64,000 bases of DNA from assembly GCA_003586115.2 (NCBI GenBank), contig QVOM02000057.1, forward strand, positions 2,667,041 through 2,731,040. The letters are read 5' to 3'. Positions 11,837 to 22,945 of the stretch are shown here, piece by piece. The translations under genes and the position numbers were made by a program. The notes below the pieces were generated by a model. That model searched no databases. It saw nothing but the letters and a program-made list of their open reading frames with translations, and had not been told where the DNA came from. Within the stretch, counting starts at the first letter, position 1; every line of letters starts with the position of its first letter. The DNA comes from Salvator merianae. Its lineage: Eukaryota; Chordata; Lepidosauria; Squamata; Teiidae.

Positions 11837-12841
11837 CTTGATGTCTATCAAGTCTGGAATCCTAGAAGAAAGGACAGAATATGCCTTGGTCTGAAACAAG
11901 TGGAGCTTTTCAGGTTTCCCAATCCTACAAGCACATCTTTGGCAACCTGCCCTCCACTCCTAGTCAAAATGTGCTTCGGTCAAGAGAGGTGAGAAATGAA
12001 GGAAATGGAAGGAATAGAAGGGAAGCCCTGCTGTTTCTCCTGCATTTACTTGATGCATTCTGCTGCCACAGAGAAAAATGTGTTTAGAGGACCACAAAGA
12101 TCTTTGCCTGATCTGTAAGGATTCTTCTAATGCTCTTAAAGCTTAATTGTGAAGACCACTTAGCCCCAGACCCTACAAATCCCATAGCAGAACATCCATT
12201 TTCAGTCTATCAACTTTACTGACACAGCTAGGAAAACCACAGTTTGCAAAACCACAAATTGTGGAAAATATTCATCCTCTTTCTCATTCTTTCCCACCAG
12301 GTCTCTATTCCTCAGGAGATACTCTGAAGGCTTATCAGGGACCATCTCCATGGTAATGGTTGCCCTGTCTAACTGAGCCACCCTCCTTTCAGAGAGTTGT
12401 CATAGCCTTGAGGGCCAGATACCAGCTGATACATGTTCTCCTCCCAATCAGTCTGTAGAGCCAATGGCTCTAGCAGTGTCAGTATGGAAGCCATTATTTT
12501 AATACCATGCATTTCATCCACTGAAGAAACCATATAAAATTGTCTCTCCTCTACAATTTGAATCTTTTTCTCCAAACAGTTCAGCTGTTGCTCCAACTCC
12601 CATCAGCTCCAGTCAAAGTGTCCTTTTGTCATGTGTACTGGAAACTGGGCAAGACATATTTTAAGAAGTGGCCTCCAAGAAAATATGGGAATTCCAAATT
12701 TTGTGCGTCCTGACAAGCCGGCCAATCTTCTGAGATGTGCTTATCCCGGTATAAGCCATCTCCGTGCCTCCAGAAGCATCACAATTCTAACCTTCCTCCC
12801 CCAGTCCCACACACAAAATGGAAAGCAATCTTCAGACTTAC

Positions 12842-12892
12842 CCAAACTGCCAAGAGCAAGATGTGCAGAAGGAAAACTTCCCACTCTATGAA
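12842..12892 (-). other. Non-coding exon 1 of MCSRQ gene 1
   Basis: The donor on the minus strand is GTAAGT, reading down from 12841, so the exon ends at 12842. The start is inferred from the TATA box. The exon end (GTTTGG before GTAAGT) resembles that of the divergent partner at 14667. The intron is about 980 bases (12841 down to 11862). Confidence 0.65.
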
Positions 12893-12914
12893 TGGATTCT
12901 TGACTGTGAGACCG

Positions 12915-12955
12915 TTTTTATACGATCTGCTTGCTCTCCTCCCTTTGGAAGATAG
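12915..12955 (-). promoter_or_regulatory. Core promoter of MCSRQ gene 1
   Basis: TATAAAAA reads on the minus strand from 12922. A TATCTTCCAAAGGGAGG block about 31 bases upstream is a variant of the shared motif. The distance from TATA to donor is 81 bases, as in the other genes. Confidence 0.65.
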
Positions 12956-14556
12956 AATTCATCTCTTGGGAAAGACTGTGCAAGATTACATTTTGAAGCA
13001 GTGAGCAAGGAATGAATGGACAGGCCTTGCCCTATTGCAAAGAAACTCCAGGAAATAATGTGATCACTTTTGCAATAGACACCTTTTGCTATTTTACGGG
13101 CTGGCTGGGTAATTGTAGTAGCTTTATCAGAATTCCATATAGCGACATACACCCATATTGGCCAACATTTGGATTAAAGAAAGATTTTACTCCATGGAAT
13201 CATCCTTTAGAGAGGTTGTCCTCCAGGATTCTTTGAAGGCTCATCATGAAGAATGGAAAGATTGTCCTGCTGCAGTAGTCATGGGGAAATGAATCCAGTC
13301 ACAGGCTGTGATCAGACACAGCAAAAAAAAAAAGAGCATTTCTGAGTCATCTTATTGAAGGCTCTGAGGTGGGATTGTTCACACACCAGTCTGCCCTTCC
13401 CCCCTCTCATGAACGTTCTATGCTGGACAGGATGAGAGATGGTTGGAGACAGGAAGACCACACACAGTTTCTCTGAGGTGTCTCTGAGGCGCCCCTTTTG
13501 TAATGTCTGATCACAGTCTTAGAGAAGGTATGGGGACACAAGGACCACACACTGTTTCTCTGAGGTGCATCTGAGGCGTCCCTTTTGTTATTTCTGATCA
13601 CAGCCTTAGTCAAAGCATGAACTCTATGGCAGTATTTCCATGGCACCATTGTGGCATTGTGAATGTGCCATGAGGGCAGAGTCTCCACACATCCCTCCAC
13701 CCTTACTGTGCAGTGGTCATGCTGGAAGAGCATGGCTTCCATGTGACCCCACACTCATCCAGCAAACATCCCACCATAAGTGCTGTTAGAGCACTGTAAA
13801 GGCAGAGCAGGAGTAAGTACTGTGACAGCACTTACCACTCCTTTCCCACTACCACCATGCCACACCAAACGCCAAAGATAAGCTTCAAAAGAGACTATGA
13901 GAAGGTTTTGTGTATTTTCTGTTCTACATGTCTATAGACGTCAAAATGGTTAGACACTTCTTTCCTCATTTCTCTGTAGTGATTCTGCACTGGGCCAGTA
14001 CACAGAACCACCTGGTATTCTAGAAGCCTCTCTTTCACATGCGGATGAATGAGAAGAGTGGTCTAAGAATCATCTTTATGATTTTATAAACGTTCCCTCG
14101 GAAGACAGCCCTGATATCAGAAAGAAAGCTTATGCAATGGAATGGACCTTATGCAACAGAAGTAAGATTGGTCTCCATGCTATGCGATTCATGGCCAAAC
14201 CACAAAGAAGCAAATAAATAAACACCAACTCAGCAACCAATTGGAGTGGATAAGACCAGTCCAGTTGACCGGTTGACCAGAAATACGTTTCTCAAATGGA
14301 CTGTGTTTTTTTAGGCAGAACCTTGCTTTGTTCCAAAAGTACTCAAGGCAGGTGCTTATTGATATGGACTGATGACACAAAGGAGTAACATTACTCAGTA
14401 TAAACTCAGCGTGCAAACCATGACCAAGTGTGATATTGCAAAATCAGTCTCACTGTTTCCTGGTGTTGCTTTGCAGTGGGGTGGAACACACCAATTGGTG
14501 AAATTTACTCATGACTTGGAGGCCCAAACTTGTTCACTCTTTCCCAAGGAAGGAAA
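12956..14556. other. Spacer between divergent MCSRQ genes; no gene
   Basis: This is the region between two oppositely transcribed promoters. It holds a tandem duplication of about 87 bases (about 13446-13605, detectable by the repeated ACCACACAC...TTTCTCTGAGGTG segment). No coding region is supported. Confidence 0.5.
13446..13605. repeat. Tandem duplication, unit about 87 bp
   Basis: Two imperfect copies, offset 87 bases. Both contain GTTTCTCTGAGGTG, CTGAGGCG, CCCTTTTGT and CTGATCACAG in the same order. Confidence 0.7.
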
Positions 14557-14560
14557 TTTG

Positions 14561-14599
14561 TTTCTAGGAGGATAGTCAGGGCAGGAGAATATATAAAAG
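14561..14599 (+). promoter_or_regulatory. Core promoter of MCSRQ gene 2
   Basis: TATATAAAAG at 14590-14599, preceded by TTTCTAGGAGG at 14561, a close match to the shared upstream block. Donor GTAAGT lies 78 bases after the TATA start. Confidence 0.75.
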
Positions 14600-14621
14600 G
14601 ATGAACACCCAGGATACACAG

Positions 14622-14667
14622 TAACACTTGCGAGTTCCCATCATACAAGCTTCTATTTCTATTTGGG
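14622..14667 (+). other. Non-coding exon 1 of MCSRQ gene 2
   Basis: The exon ends at 14667 before GTAAGT. The intron runs 14668-15220 and ends in TTTCTTCTAG. The start is inferred from the TATA position. Confidence 0.65.
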
Positions 14668-15245
14668 GTAAGTATGGAGTTCTTATCTCTTCTTTGAGGG
14701 AAGTTGTAACTGAGAATTTTTTAAATGGGTAATAATTTAAATTGTTCAGATAAAGTTTGTGCAGAACTCTTCATCTTCAGCCTAGGAAAGCTCTGACCCT
14801 TCTGATGGTCACACACCATATTAGAAATACACACAAACTTTTTTTTTTCCAGCTCAGTTTGGTATGAACCGAACGCTCCTTTGTTCAGTTCACCTTTGAA
14901 CTTTTTGCTTTAACTTGGCAAGGTGTTCAGTTCCATTTGAACACCTTCGAAGTCAGATCGAACAGGTTATGTTCAATAGGTTTTCAAACAGATAGGGTGT
15001 TAGGTTCAGGCATAAACATTTCAAACACCAAAAAACACTCTTTAGGCTACAATGGCCTTCAGAAGCATTAGACACAAAGTTCCATCTTCCTTGATAATTT
15101 CCTATGGCAGATTGGGCTGCAGGGCCAATACTAGGAAAAGTGTCCATGTTTGAAGTGAAACCGGGAAAGAACTGCTTATTTCAGGACTTTCTCCAATGCT
15201 TATTCTCTCCTTTCTTCTAGGATTCCAGACTTGATAGACATCAAG

Positions 15246-15515
15246 ATGTGCTCACGCCAGGATAGAGGGTGCCATCGTGGTGAAAGGTCCTGCCATGAAG
15301 ACAGGGGTTCCTGCCATGACAAAGAAGAGTCCTCCTGTCACAACAGAGGCAGCTCCTCTTGCTGTGGGAACGTGAAGCCAGGCTGTCAGCAACAACCTCC
15401 TGTGGTTTGCCCACCTCCATGCCAACAGTGTCCACCAGTGGTTTGTCCACCTCCATGTCAACAGCAGCAGCAAGTGAAGCAGCCTATTCCTTGGCCACCC
15501 CAGCAGCAGAAGTAA
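15246..15515 (+). CDS. EDC protein with MCSRQ start, Cys-His and Pro/Gln repeats (89 aa)
   Basis: Shorter paralogue of the minus-strand gene at 11516. Residues 1-~45 carry the same run of Arg/Glu/Asp/His with CH pairs. The tail has two VCPPPCQQ-type units against four such units in the paralogue, then QQQQVKQPIPWPPQQQK. Gln and Lys at the end fit transglutaminase cross-linking, and the spread cysteines fit disulfides (inference). The ATG is 25 bases into exon 2, and exon-2 leader sequence is shared with the paralogue, which fixes the start. The two form a head-to-head pair with about 1.7 kb between TATA boxes. The coding identity is far higher than that of the introns, so conversion or recent duplication is possible. 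Confidence 0.82.
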   Translation: MCSRQDRGCHRGERSCHEDRGSCHDKEESSCHNRGSSSCCGNVKPGCQQQPPVVCPPPCQQCPPVVCPPPCQQQQQVKQPIPWPPQQQK

Positions 15516-15819
15516 AGATGTCAACTGGCAAAGAAGATGGGACCAGTGGATGGAGAATGTCCCACTGGCTTGAAAGGGCGAATAATCAGTTGCATGTATA
15601 CTTTCTACTTGGCATCTTCCAGCAATGTCACATGGGACATTCTGCAAAAATGATGGAGGGACGCAAATTGCTTATTGGAAAATTTCCTTTGCTTGGCCCA
15701 AACCACTTTTGAATCAGGGATGCCAAACACAACCAGAGTCTTACCTTTCTGCTACTACCCTCTAGTACCAATCCATAGAACCCTGCTGGTCCTTTATTCT
15801 CTTTGATTTTATGCCTTGC

Positions 15820-15825
15820 AATAAA
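15820..15825 (+). terminator. Poly(A) signal of MCSRQ gene 2
   Basis: AATAAA 305 bases after the stop, with an A-run at about 15840-15850 shortly downstream. Confidence 0.65.
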
Positions 15826-15850
15826 CAAATTTCATTTCCAAAAAAAAAAA

Positions 15851-17090
15851 TACATTTGTCCTGAGTTTCTTGGTCACAACTGCCTAACTTTGTCTATTCA
15901 TATTTCTTTCTTATTAGAGTACACAGGAATATGGGAAGCTATATCTTCATCAAATTTGGGTGGTAGGAATTTCAACAATCCTATGTTGAGCTTGGGAATG
16001 GGTTGTTGTTAGGAATACCTCTGACATTCAATAGAAGTTTGGATTCAGCAGGATTTTCTAGAATACAAAAGTTTGGAGAACTTTGAGAAGTTTGATGTCC
16101 ACCTTTAGTTGCACATGGATGCATATGATTTATTCCATCATTGTCCACATTGATTCTCCCTAAATCTTTAAATTCTGCTTGCGGTGGTCATGCCCTATTA
16201 TACAGTCTTTTTAGTGCATTGCCATGTAGGAAGTCTCCCAAATTACTTGTGAGCAATTTGTCTTCTCTCCAGAGCACTGATAGTCATTTTATTGATGTCT
16301 GCAAGAAAGGTTGTTGCCCATTTCTAGGAAAGCAAAGACTTACCATTATCACACCGATATCAAAACTCATGGGATGTTGCAGTTATGGAACTTATCACTT
16401 ACCAGGTGGAAACAATGCAAGGACACAAACCAAAACTTACTTTCTTTGTCTACCAGTCTTCTTTTCTTAATAATGCAGAATTTTTAACCACACAACTTAT
16501 TTTGTCCATGATTCCTGTGTGTTGTGATTCTCTTATGTGTATTATCTTCTAAGTCACTTCATTGATTCACTCTTATATGCCCTTCTTCTAGATATGCAGA
16601 TATGAGACTTAGACCTGTTTAGTATTCTCCATATAGTTCTTATGTTATTTTTTAATTTCCTGTTTATTACATCCTAGTTCATTTGAAGACTCATTAAAAT
16701 TAATCCTTTATTCATGTATTGCAGAAACAATTTACAAATAAACTTCAATAAGTCTTTAAAAATAAAGAAAGAGGGAGGGAGAGAAGACATAACTGTGTCA
16801 TGATATGACATGATCCACAAGCCTGGTAGAAACATCGTGCCATGATCCTGAATCACCACTCATCCTTCTCTGTAATTTCCTTTGCCATATTGATGAAATG
16901 TTGGGCCATCCAACTATACCTTCCAGAAACATCATTAAGAATGCTTTTACTATGGCACAAGTGAGATGAGAGATGAAGAAGACAAACTGAATACAAGATG
17001 AGATGCCTATCTCAGTCGATGACTCAGTTGTATCAACTTGAGTTGTGAATAATTGAAGGTGGTATTGTTTTTATAAAGATGCTGTTCATA
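15851..17090. other. No gene seen
   Basis: AT-rich spacer. Open frames are short and unremarkable. I see no promoter/donor pair of the local type and no clear repeat. Confidence 0.45.
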
Positions 17091-17109
17091 AATGTATATT
17101 GATGAAGAA

Positions 17110-17187
17110 GTATATATATATATCTCCCACCCCATTGTTTGCCATTCACCAGACACCAGCTGGAAGACATTGTTCTCAGAGTTGACG
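17110..17187 (+). promoter_or_regulatory. Candidate promoter and exon 1 of MCSRQ gene 3
   Basis: A TATATATATATA run at about 17111 precedes a candidate exon (about 17137-17187) ending at donor GTAAGA, 77 bases after the TATA start. The exon contains CCATTCACCA, also present in exon 1 of the gene at 33067. The shared TCAYTTCC block is not evident, so this is less certain than the other promoters. The intron would be 17188-18374. Confidence 0.5.
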
Positions 17188-17823
17188 GTAAGACCTTTTT
17201 ATCAGATATCTTCCTTGCAAATGGATTTCTGCATTTTTTCCCTCTCTTTTGGGAAAACAACTTGGAAATGAGTGCAAAGTGCCTTAGAAATGTCTTTATA
17301 AAAATGATTACTTTCTGCATTGCTGATTGACGGGTTTTGAGAGGGAATGAGATGGTTATTGACCTTATTGGCAGGTACTATGGGGACTAGAGATATGCAA
17401 AAATTAATTTGCATTTGCATATTCATTCAAATATTTTGCATTTGCGGATATTTGCATCAAATCGGAAAAGTGAATTCTTGCATTTCCAGAATTCGATGTG
17501 AATTGAACCAGTCACACTGACAAAAGCAAAAGCAAAAATATGGGTTTTCACTTCGACAGCAAAATGAAAATATAATTGGGACACAATGTTTCACAATAGC
17601 AAATGCTCACTAGAAGAATTCTCAGAGACAGGAGAAATACTCCTGAGAACTTTCAGGAAGCCTAGACCTTTTTTTATTGATAGCCAATTGAGATGCTGGG
17701 TGGATCAGGAGAAATCTAAACCCAAGTCAGAAAAGTGAAGCCTGAACTTCTGCATGTATTCTTGGACCAGGTATAATTCCTTATCAATGGAGTCTCATAA
17801 GGCTAACAGATTTTTAAAATGAC

Positions 17824-18180
17824 TTGATCCTGCTAAAGTTAATTATCGGGTTTTGGCTTCAGGGTATTATATTTAACATGCTCTTGTCAGCAGGAGAAGT
17901 AAGAAGTCTAAGCAGATGTTATTTTAAATTAGTTTCTAATTTTTGGTACAATTTTATATATTTTTACTTACTACAGGGAGAAATTGCCCGGATGACATAT
18001 AAGTTTGCTTTCTTCTTTGCTAGGGCTGCACACCTTAGAAAAATATACAGAATGTGGCACTATGTACAGCTGATCATACTATGATCTTGTTTCATATTCT
18101 TTTATACCATTGCACTTGTATTTGTATACATTTTTCATTCTTTTGATCTGGTCATAAGACTAATCAATAAACTTAAACTT
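17824..18180 (+). mobile_element. Probable LINE 3' remnant in the intron of MCSRQ gene 3
   Basis: A decayed frame ends in a sequence containing AATCAATAAACTTAAACTT, typical of non-LTR element tails. It is interrupted by stops in all frames. Family assignment is uncertain. Confidence 0.35.
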
Positions 18181-18395
18181 GGAACTTTTTACTTACTACG
18201 ACCCACCTTGAATCTTTAGACATAGGGGAAAGAAATAAAATGAGTAAGTAAATAAGTAAACGGGTGAATCAATAAACAAGTGTTCATTATCTAGGAGCCT
18301 AGCCGTCCAGGGGGATTTCAGATAGCTACTAGATTTGTTCTTCCACTGAACTCTTCCTTCATGCTGTCTCACAGGATCTCTGCCCTAAGACAAAG

Positions 18396-18779
18396 ATGTG
18401 TTCTCGCCAGGAACCTGGATCCAACAAGCAGCCTCCCAAGCACTCTTGCTACAGCTATGGAAGCTCCAGCCACGAACCAAGTTCTTGTCACAGCAGTGGA
18501 GGTTCCCAGGGATCCAAAAGTTCCTGGGAAAGTGGTGGAAGCTCCTGCCACGGATCAGGGAGTTCCTCCCTTGGCAGTGGGGGATGCCATAAACCAGTAG
18601 GCTCCTGTCACAGTGGGCATTCTGGCTCCTGTGGACCCAAAATTGAGATCTGCCATCATAAGAAACCACTGCCTCATACCCAAGTACCTGTCTGCCCACC
18701 CACTGTTGTATGCCCTCCCCCGTGCTCCCAGGAGCAGGTGAAGCAACCATGTGGATATCTGCCTCCACAGCAAAAGTGA
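18396..18779 (+). CDS. EDC protein with MCSRQ start, Ser/Gly/His-rich (127 aa)
   Basis: Third member of the MCSRQ group. Residues 1-~90 are Ser/Gly-rich with repeated CH pairs (SCHSSGG, SCHGSGS, GCHKPVGSCHSG). Residues ~95-127 carry VCPPTVVCPPPC, then QEQVKQP and PPQQK, clearly related to the tails of the 11516 and 15246 genes. The front half has been replaced by Ser/Gly loops, somewhat loricrin-like, so the group keeps its ends while the middle diverges. The ATG is 21 bases after the CTCACAG acceptor (exon 2 from 18375). It is a likely cornified-layer protein by composition and location. Confidence 0.8.
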   Translation: MCSRQEPGSNKQPPKHSCYSYGSSSHEPSSCHSSGGSQGSKSSWESGGSSCHGSGSSSLGSGGCHKPVGSCHSGHSGSCGPKIEICHHKKPLPHTQVPVCPPTVVCPPPCSQEQVKQPCGYLPPQQK

Positions 18780-19035
18780 TGCAATATGCACAGGGGAAAA
18801 GAACCCATGCATTCTCTCCCACAAGTGAATGTGTCTTTGGATACCAAGAAGGATGGATTCCACATCTCTCGACTTCCTGGCTTCTGTGTCATTTGTTGCC
18901 TCAATGACCACTAGAAGTTTTCTCCCATCAATGCTTTGCCTTTCTATGAAATCGTAGAAATGTTATTAAGCTTCTCCATTCTGGGGACTCCTTGGGTGAT
19001 GTCCTTCATGCTTTCTTTTGCTTAAATGTAAAGCA

Positions 19036-19041
19036 ATTAAA
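19036..19041 (+). terminator. Poly(A) signal of MCSRQ gene 3
   Basis: ATTAAA 257 bases after the stop codon, followed by a TG-containing stretch. No nearer canonical AATAAA. Confidence 0.5.
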
Positions 19042-20907
19042 CAGAAATGCTTCAGTAGTCCTGACCCTTGGTGTTTTCTTTCTACATTCTCTGCTCCTTC
19101 CACTCCCAAACATCTCAAATTTCAGGTATTTGCTGAACTGATTCTAAGCTTCCTTAAGGAGCTCTTTTAAAAAAATTAAAATGGTGTGTCTTGGTGAAAT
19201 CTTTGGTGGCAGAATTCAAAGACATAGCCATGTCCTTACATCTAATGCATCTGCTGATGTAGGCTTAGGATCTTTCTGAATGGGCTGACATGAAGGATGA
19301 CTTCAGTGGGCGAGCAAACCCGGAAGCTATCTGAAATCCCTCCCCCCCCCCGGATTTCACATAAATATTCAAACAGATACCTGTTTTTGTGAGGGGGTGA
19401 CTGGTTTGATTCGCATCAAATTCCGGCAAGGCAAACTGTTTAAAAAAACTAAATCTGGAAATGCAAAAAAAAAAGAAAAAAAAAAGCATTTTTAATTTGA
19501 TGTGAATATCCACAAATGTGAAATATTCAAACAAATATGCGAATTGATTTTTGCACTTCTTTTTTGCCAGCGTTAGACGAAATCCAAAGCAAGGGCGTAT
19601 TCAAAGGTAACCAATCTGACATAAGTTCATTTGGCAGCCAATCTGGCTCAGATCTTTTGAACTGTGACGCCCACTTCTAGTGCCAGAGATAATTGCTTTC
19701 TGGCTTGTTGTTTTGGCAAGCTCTGAGGTGCTTCCTTGACAGCATGACTCACTTCTTCGCCAACATGAGCAGAGACAGGGGTGTCTGGCACAGTACCAAG
19801 TCCTCCCTGCAAGTCCCTAGCAGAAAAGCGTAAACCCAGTTTAATAATACCGGTGCAAGATTAAAAGACAGTGGGATCACACTTAGGAAAACAAGAAGCT
19901 TCTGTAGGAGCACCACACCATATATTTTATCTACATTAGATGCATGAGTGAGATTCCTTCCACTCCATTCTTCTTGTTGTTTGCCTGGGAGATGCTTGAC
20001 ATTCCAGCACACTTCAGCACAACAAGCTAAAACATGGTGCCACGGTGTTGTACAGCAATGCCTCCAGGGGTATCTTCATTTTTTTCCTACCTCCAACATT
20101 CAGAGTTCTCAATAAACATTTTAAAAGCAGTAGGTGTCCAGCACTCTTTAAATGAACTAAAGGGGTCAGTCTACCCCATCACTTTATTTCTATGAACGCC
20201 GCTGATTATAATTTGTTTTTTTGCTAATATTTTGTTATTCTTGTTACCGCTGCACAAAGGTGACACAGAGAAAGATATGGATGATGACAATGTTTAACCA
20301 CTGTTTCTGCTGTTGTTGTCTTAATTGAAATCTGGGCCCTTTCTGCACTTACATCGGTTGTCCTGCAGAGGGCAGGACTGTCCCGTCCCACAACAAGCAA
20401 CCTGCCCCAGGGTGAGATAGGTTGCCTGTGAAGCAGGGCAGGCCATCTGTATTCAGACAGCCTGATCTGCTCCTGTCCTTGCCAGAACCTTTGGAGAGCT
20501 CAGGGACTCCTAGGTTCTACCCTAAGATTTCTACCCTAAGATTTCAGCTATCACTCTGTTCCTCTTTATAGGTGGAAAGACAAAGGATGACTGAATATTT
20601 GCACCTTCTTACAATCACTAACATTTCATTCTGCCTTTATCAGAATTGTATCAACAATTCTCTTTTGAGCACATTTAGCCATTATGTATACACATATATA
20701 TTCTTTGAAAAATACAAATGACTGCCATTCTGCATACCTTGGGAGCCCACCTTAATGATAGAACCTCCCTCACATTTGGGAACTCTTTTTGCTTCCAGAC
20801 TGAAGGACCCTTAACCACCAGAACTCGCTGTGAGAAGAACTTCTTGTTTTCTCTTGAGAACATACGTCATTTCTTTACATATTCCCCTGAGAAGTGCAAT
20901 TAGATCA
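19042..20907. other. No gene seen; one MITE remnant
   Basis: A degraded hAT-like short element lies at about 19380-19565. It shares GTGAGGGGGTGACTGGTTTG with the copy near 340. The remainder has no recognisable coding or RNA gene. Confidence 0.5.
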
Positions 20908-22018
20908 TTCCAAGCTAGGGATGTGCACGAAAGGAATTTTCGCTGTTCGTTTCCCAAAGCATCGAAGCTCCGTTGCTTCGTTTTCGTACGAAAACGGAGG
21001 GCGCGAAAATGGCAACTTTTGTTTTCGCTGCAAAAATTTTCGCAAAAAAAAACGGAAGTGCAAAATGAATGAAATAAGTAGCGAAAACACTTCTTTCTAT
21101 AGGGAAACGCCGCATATCCCCCTGCCCTGTCCCTTCTATATTTGACCGTCCACGTTGCTAATTTAAGGAGTTGCTTTGTTAAAGGTAAAAATTTCACGGA
21201 GCTTACTTTTAGCCGGCGGCTGATTTGTAGCAGGATTCAAAGCAACGAGGGCACGTTGGGGGTTCTTCACTGTAGATCGTGAGGTTGCTTGGAAGTGCTA
21301 TGATTTTGCTGTTACGCCAGAGAGGCGAAAGCAAGTGAAGGGATTTTTTTCGCTTTGATTTTTCGTCATTTTCGATGCCTTCTCGATGCTCATGTCTGTG
21401 CGCGCATGCACGCTAACTTTTGTCACTTTAACTTATCGGTGCGACACAGAAATTATTACCTCGCCTACGAGGCGGGCGGGCTCAGCCAGCGACGCACAAA
21501 GCAATTACCTTCAGCTAAGCACGTAATTTAGAAGACTGGGGGCAGCCGCAGGATTAAATAACTCCCTCCCTACTTCTGAGCAGCAGCGAAATGACGCCTC
21601 GTCTTGCCCTCCATTTCAAACCGCAGAACTATATACCACCATCAAAGAAGTTTTATTAACTCCTAGCCATCTGAGTTTCTCATCCTCACGCGGTGCGATC
21701 GCTGCGAGGCAGGCGAAGAGTTAAAAAAATACCATCTTTCCTAATGTGATGCATTACAATTTCCACCTCTAGAGGCAGACTTGAGGCTACGAAGTCACCG
21801 AGCTTCGAGGCTTCGAAGTTTTCGCAGCGAAAAAAGACGAAAGCGGCCATTCGCGGTGAGTGGCGAAGGTCCCGAAAATTAGCGAAAATGGCCGGGACTT
21901 TCGCCATTTGCTTTCGCAATGGAGATGCCACTTCGCATTCGATGTGAAAGTCGCGAAGCAACGAAATTCGTACGAAATTTCGTTGCTTCGAAATTTCGTG
22001 CACACCCCTATTCCAAGC
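20908..22018. mobile_element. Non-autonomous hAT-type DNA transposon with long inverted ends
   Basis: The element occupies 20916-22010 between perfect 8-bp target duplications TTCCAAGC (20908-20915 and 22011-22018). The ends are TAGGGATGTGCACGAAA and its near-inverse TTTCGTGCACACCCCTA. Inverted similarity rich in TTCG/CGAA extends far inward. No transposase frame is present. An 8-bp duplication and TAGGG ends are typical of the hAT superfamily. Confidence 0.85.
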
Positions 22019-22104
22019 AAGCAGAACTGATGCACAACAAAATTAAAAAGGTGATGTGCAATTTCAAAGCTTTATTTCATGCAAGATTTCCAGTGCAAGA
22101 AAGC

Positions 22105-22419
22105 ATACAGAGTAGAGTTGTGCATCAACATTTTGTGTGTGCTCAGTTTGATTCTTTTCACATTGAACTGAACCAAGCAGGGATTGGTTTGGTTCAATTT
22201 TGAACTTTTCTCTTCAAACAAGCAGTGTGCTCTGTTCGATTAGAACACCTTCGGACCATGATCAAACAGGCTGTGTTCACTTGGTGTGTTACAACACCCC
22301 TTTGTTCGGTTCATATTGGAACTCTGTTTTCGAACAGGCAGGGTGTTTAGTTGAAACTCAAACTTTTTTATTCAAACCAGGGCAAACCTGAACCAGTTTG
22401 GCACATCACTAATATAGAG
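22105..22419. mobile_element. Short hAT-type MITE
   Basis: The element spans 22113-22411, with ends TAGAGTTGTGC and GCACATCACTA. It is flanked by ATACAGAG and ATATAGAG (7 of 8 bases equal). The interior is rich in GAAC/GTTC motifs, as in the other short elements of this window. Confidence 0.75.
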
Positions 22420-22708
22420 GGCAGCAGAGAGGTGGAAGAAAAGGAGCATCTGAAGTAAATAAGCTCTAACATCAAAACTATATCAAGAAGATACACCTTA
22501 CAGCTTGTCAATAGCATTGCACAGAAACCAGAAACCAGAAAACACATTTTGCAAAAGATAATGAGAAGTTGCATCAAGAGGGTTTCTTTGCTCTCCCAGT
22601 CGGACACAGAATAAGTCTTCGATTCTTCAGCATAGTGCTAGAATGCCGCTCTCACAGGATGTTGGACAAGCAATCTGAAGACCTGCTTCTTCGTCTGCAA
22701 AAATCCCA

Positions 22709-22945
22709 TTAACATTTCTTGGTCTGGCAGCAGGATTGCACAGGATGGTAGTATGGAGGGCAGCAGGACTGCCACGGAGGGTAATATCTTTGGACAGTGG
22801 CATAGGGCACTGGGCAATAAGTGATCGTGGCCTTCTCAGCCCTGTGGCTGCAACATCTATGGCAGCTGTGGCTGCAACATCCGCGGCTGCTGTGGCATGA
22901 ACACCTTCCACCCCTGTGGCCACAGTTGTGGTGAGAGCAGCCCAT
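22709..22945 (-). CDS. Small Cys/His/Tyr-rich EDC protein, X-type (78 aa)
   Basis: Cysteine is about 19% of residues (15 of 78). Residues 1-~35 alternate Cys with His, Arg and Ser (CSHHNCGHRGG, CCSHSCHRCC). Then comes ITYCPVPY, a Tyr/Pro segment (QRYYPPWQ, PPYYHP), and the end QTKKC. The plus-strand gene at 36882 has the same start MGC, the same central I-I/T-YC..P element and the same KKC end, so the two are paralogues in opposite orientation. The ATG is 21 bases into exon 2 (acceptor TTTGCAG, exon from 22966), exactly as in the paralogue. Exon 1 could not be fixed: candidate TATA/donor pairs on the minus strand lie near 24104/24037 and 24199/24131, neither with the shared upstream block. 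Role inferred: corneous-layer protein. Confidence 0.75.
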   Translation of the reverse strand: MGCSHHNCGHRGGRCSCHSSRGCCSHSCHRCCSHRAEKATITYCPVPYATVQRYYPPWQSCCPPYYHPVQSCCQTKKC

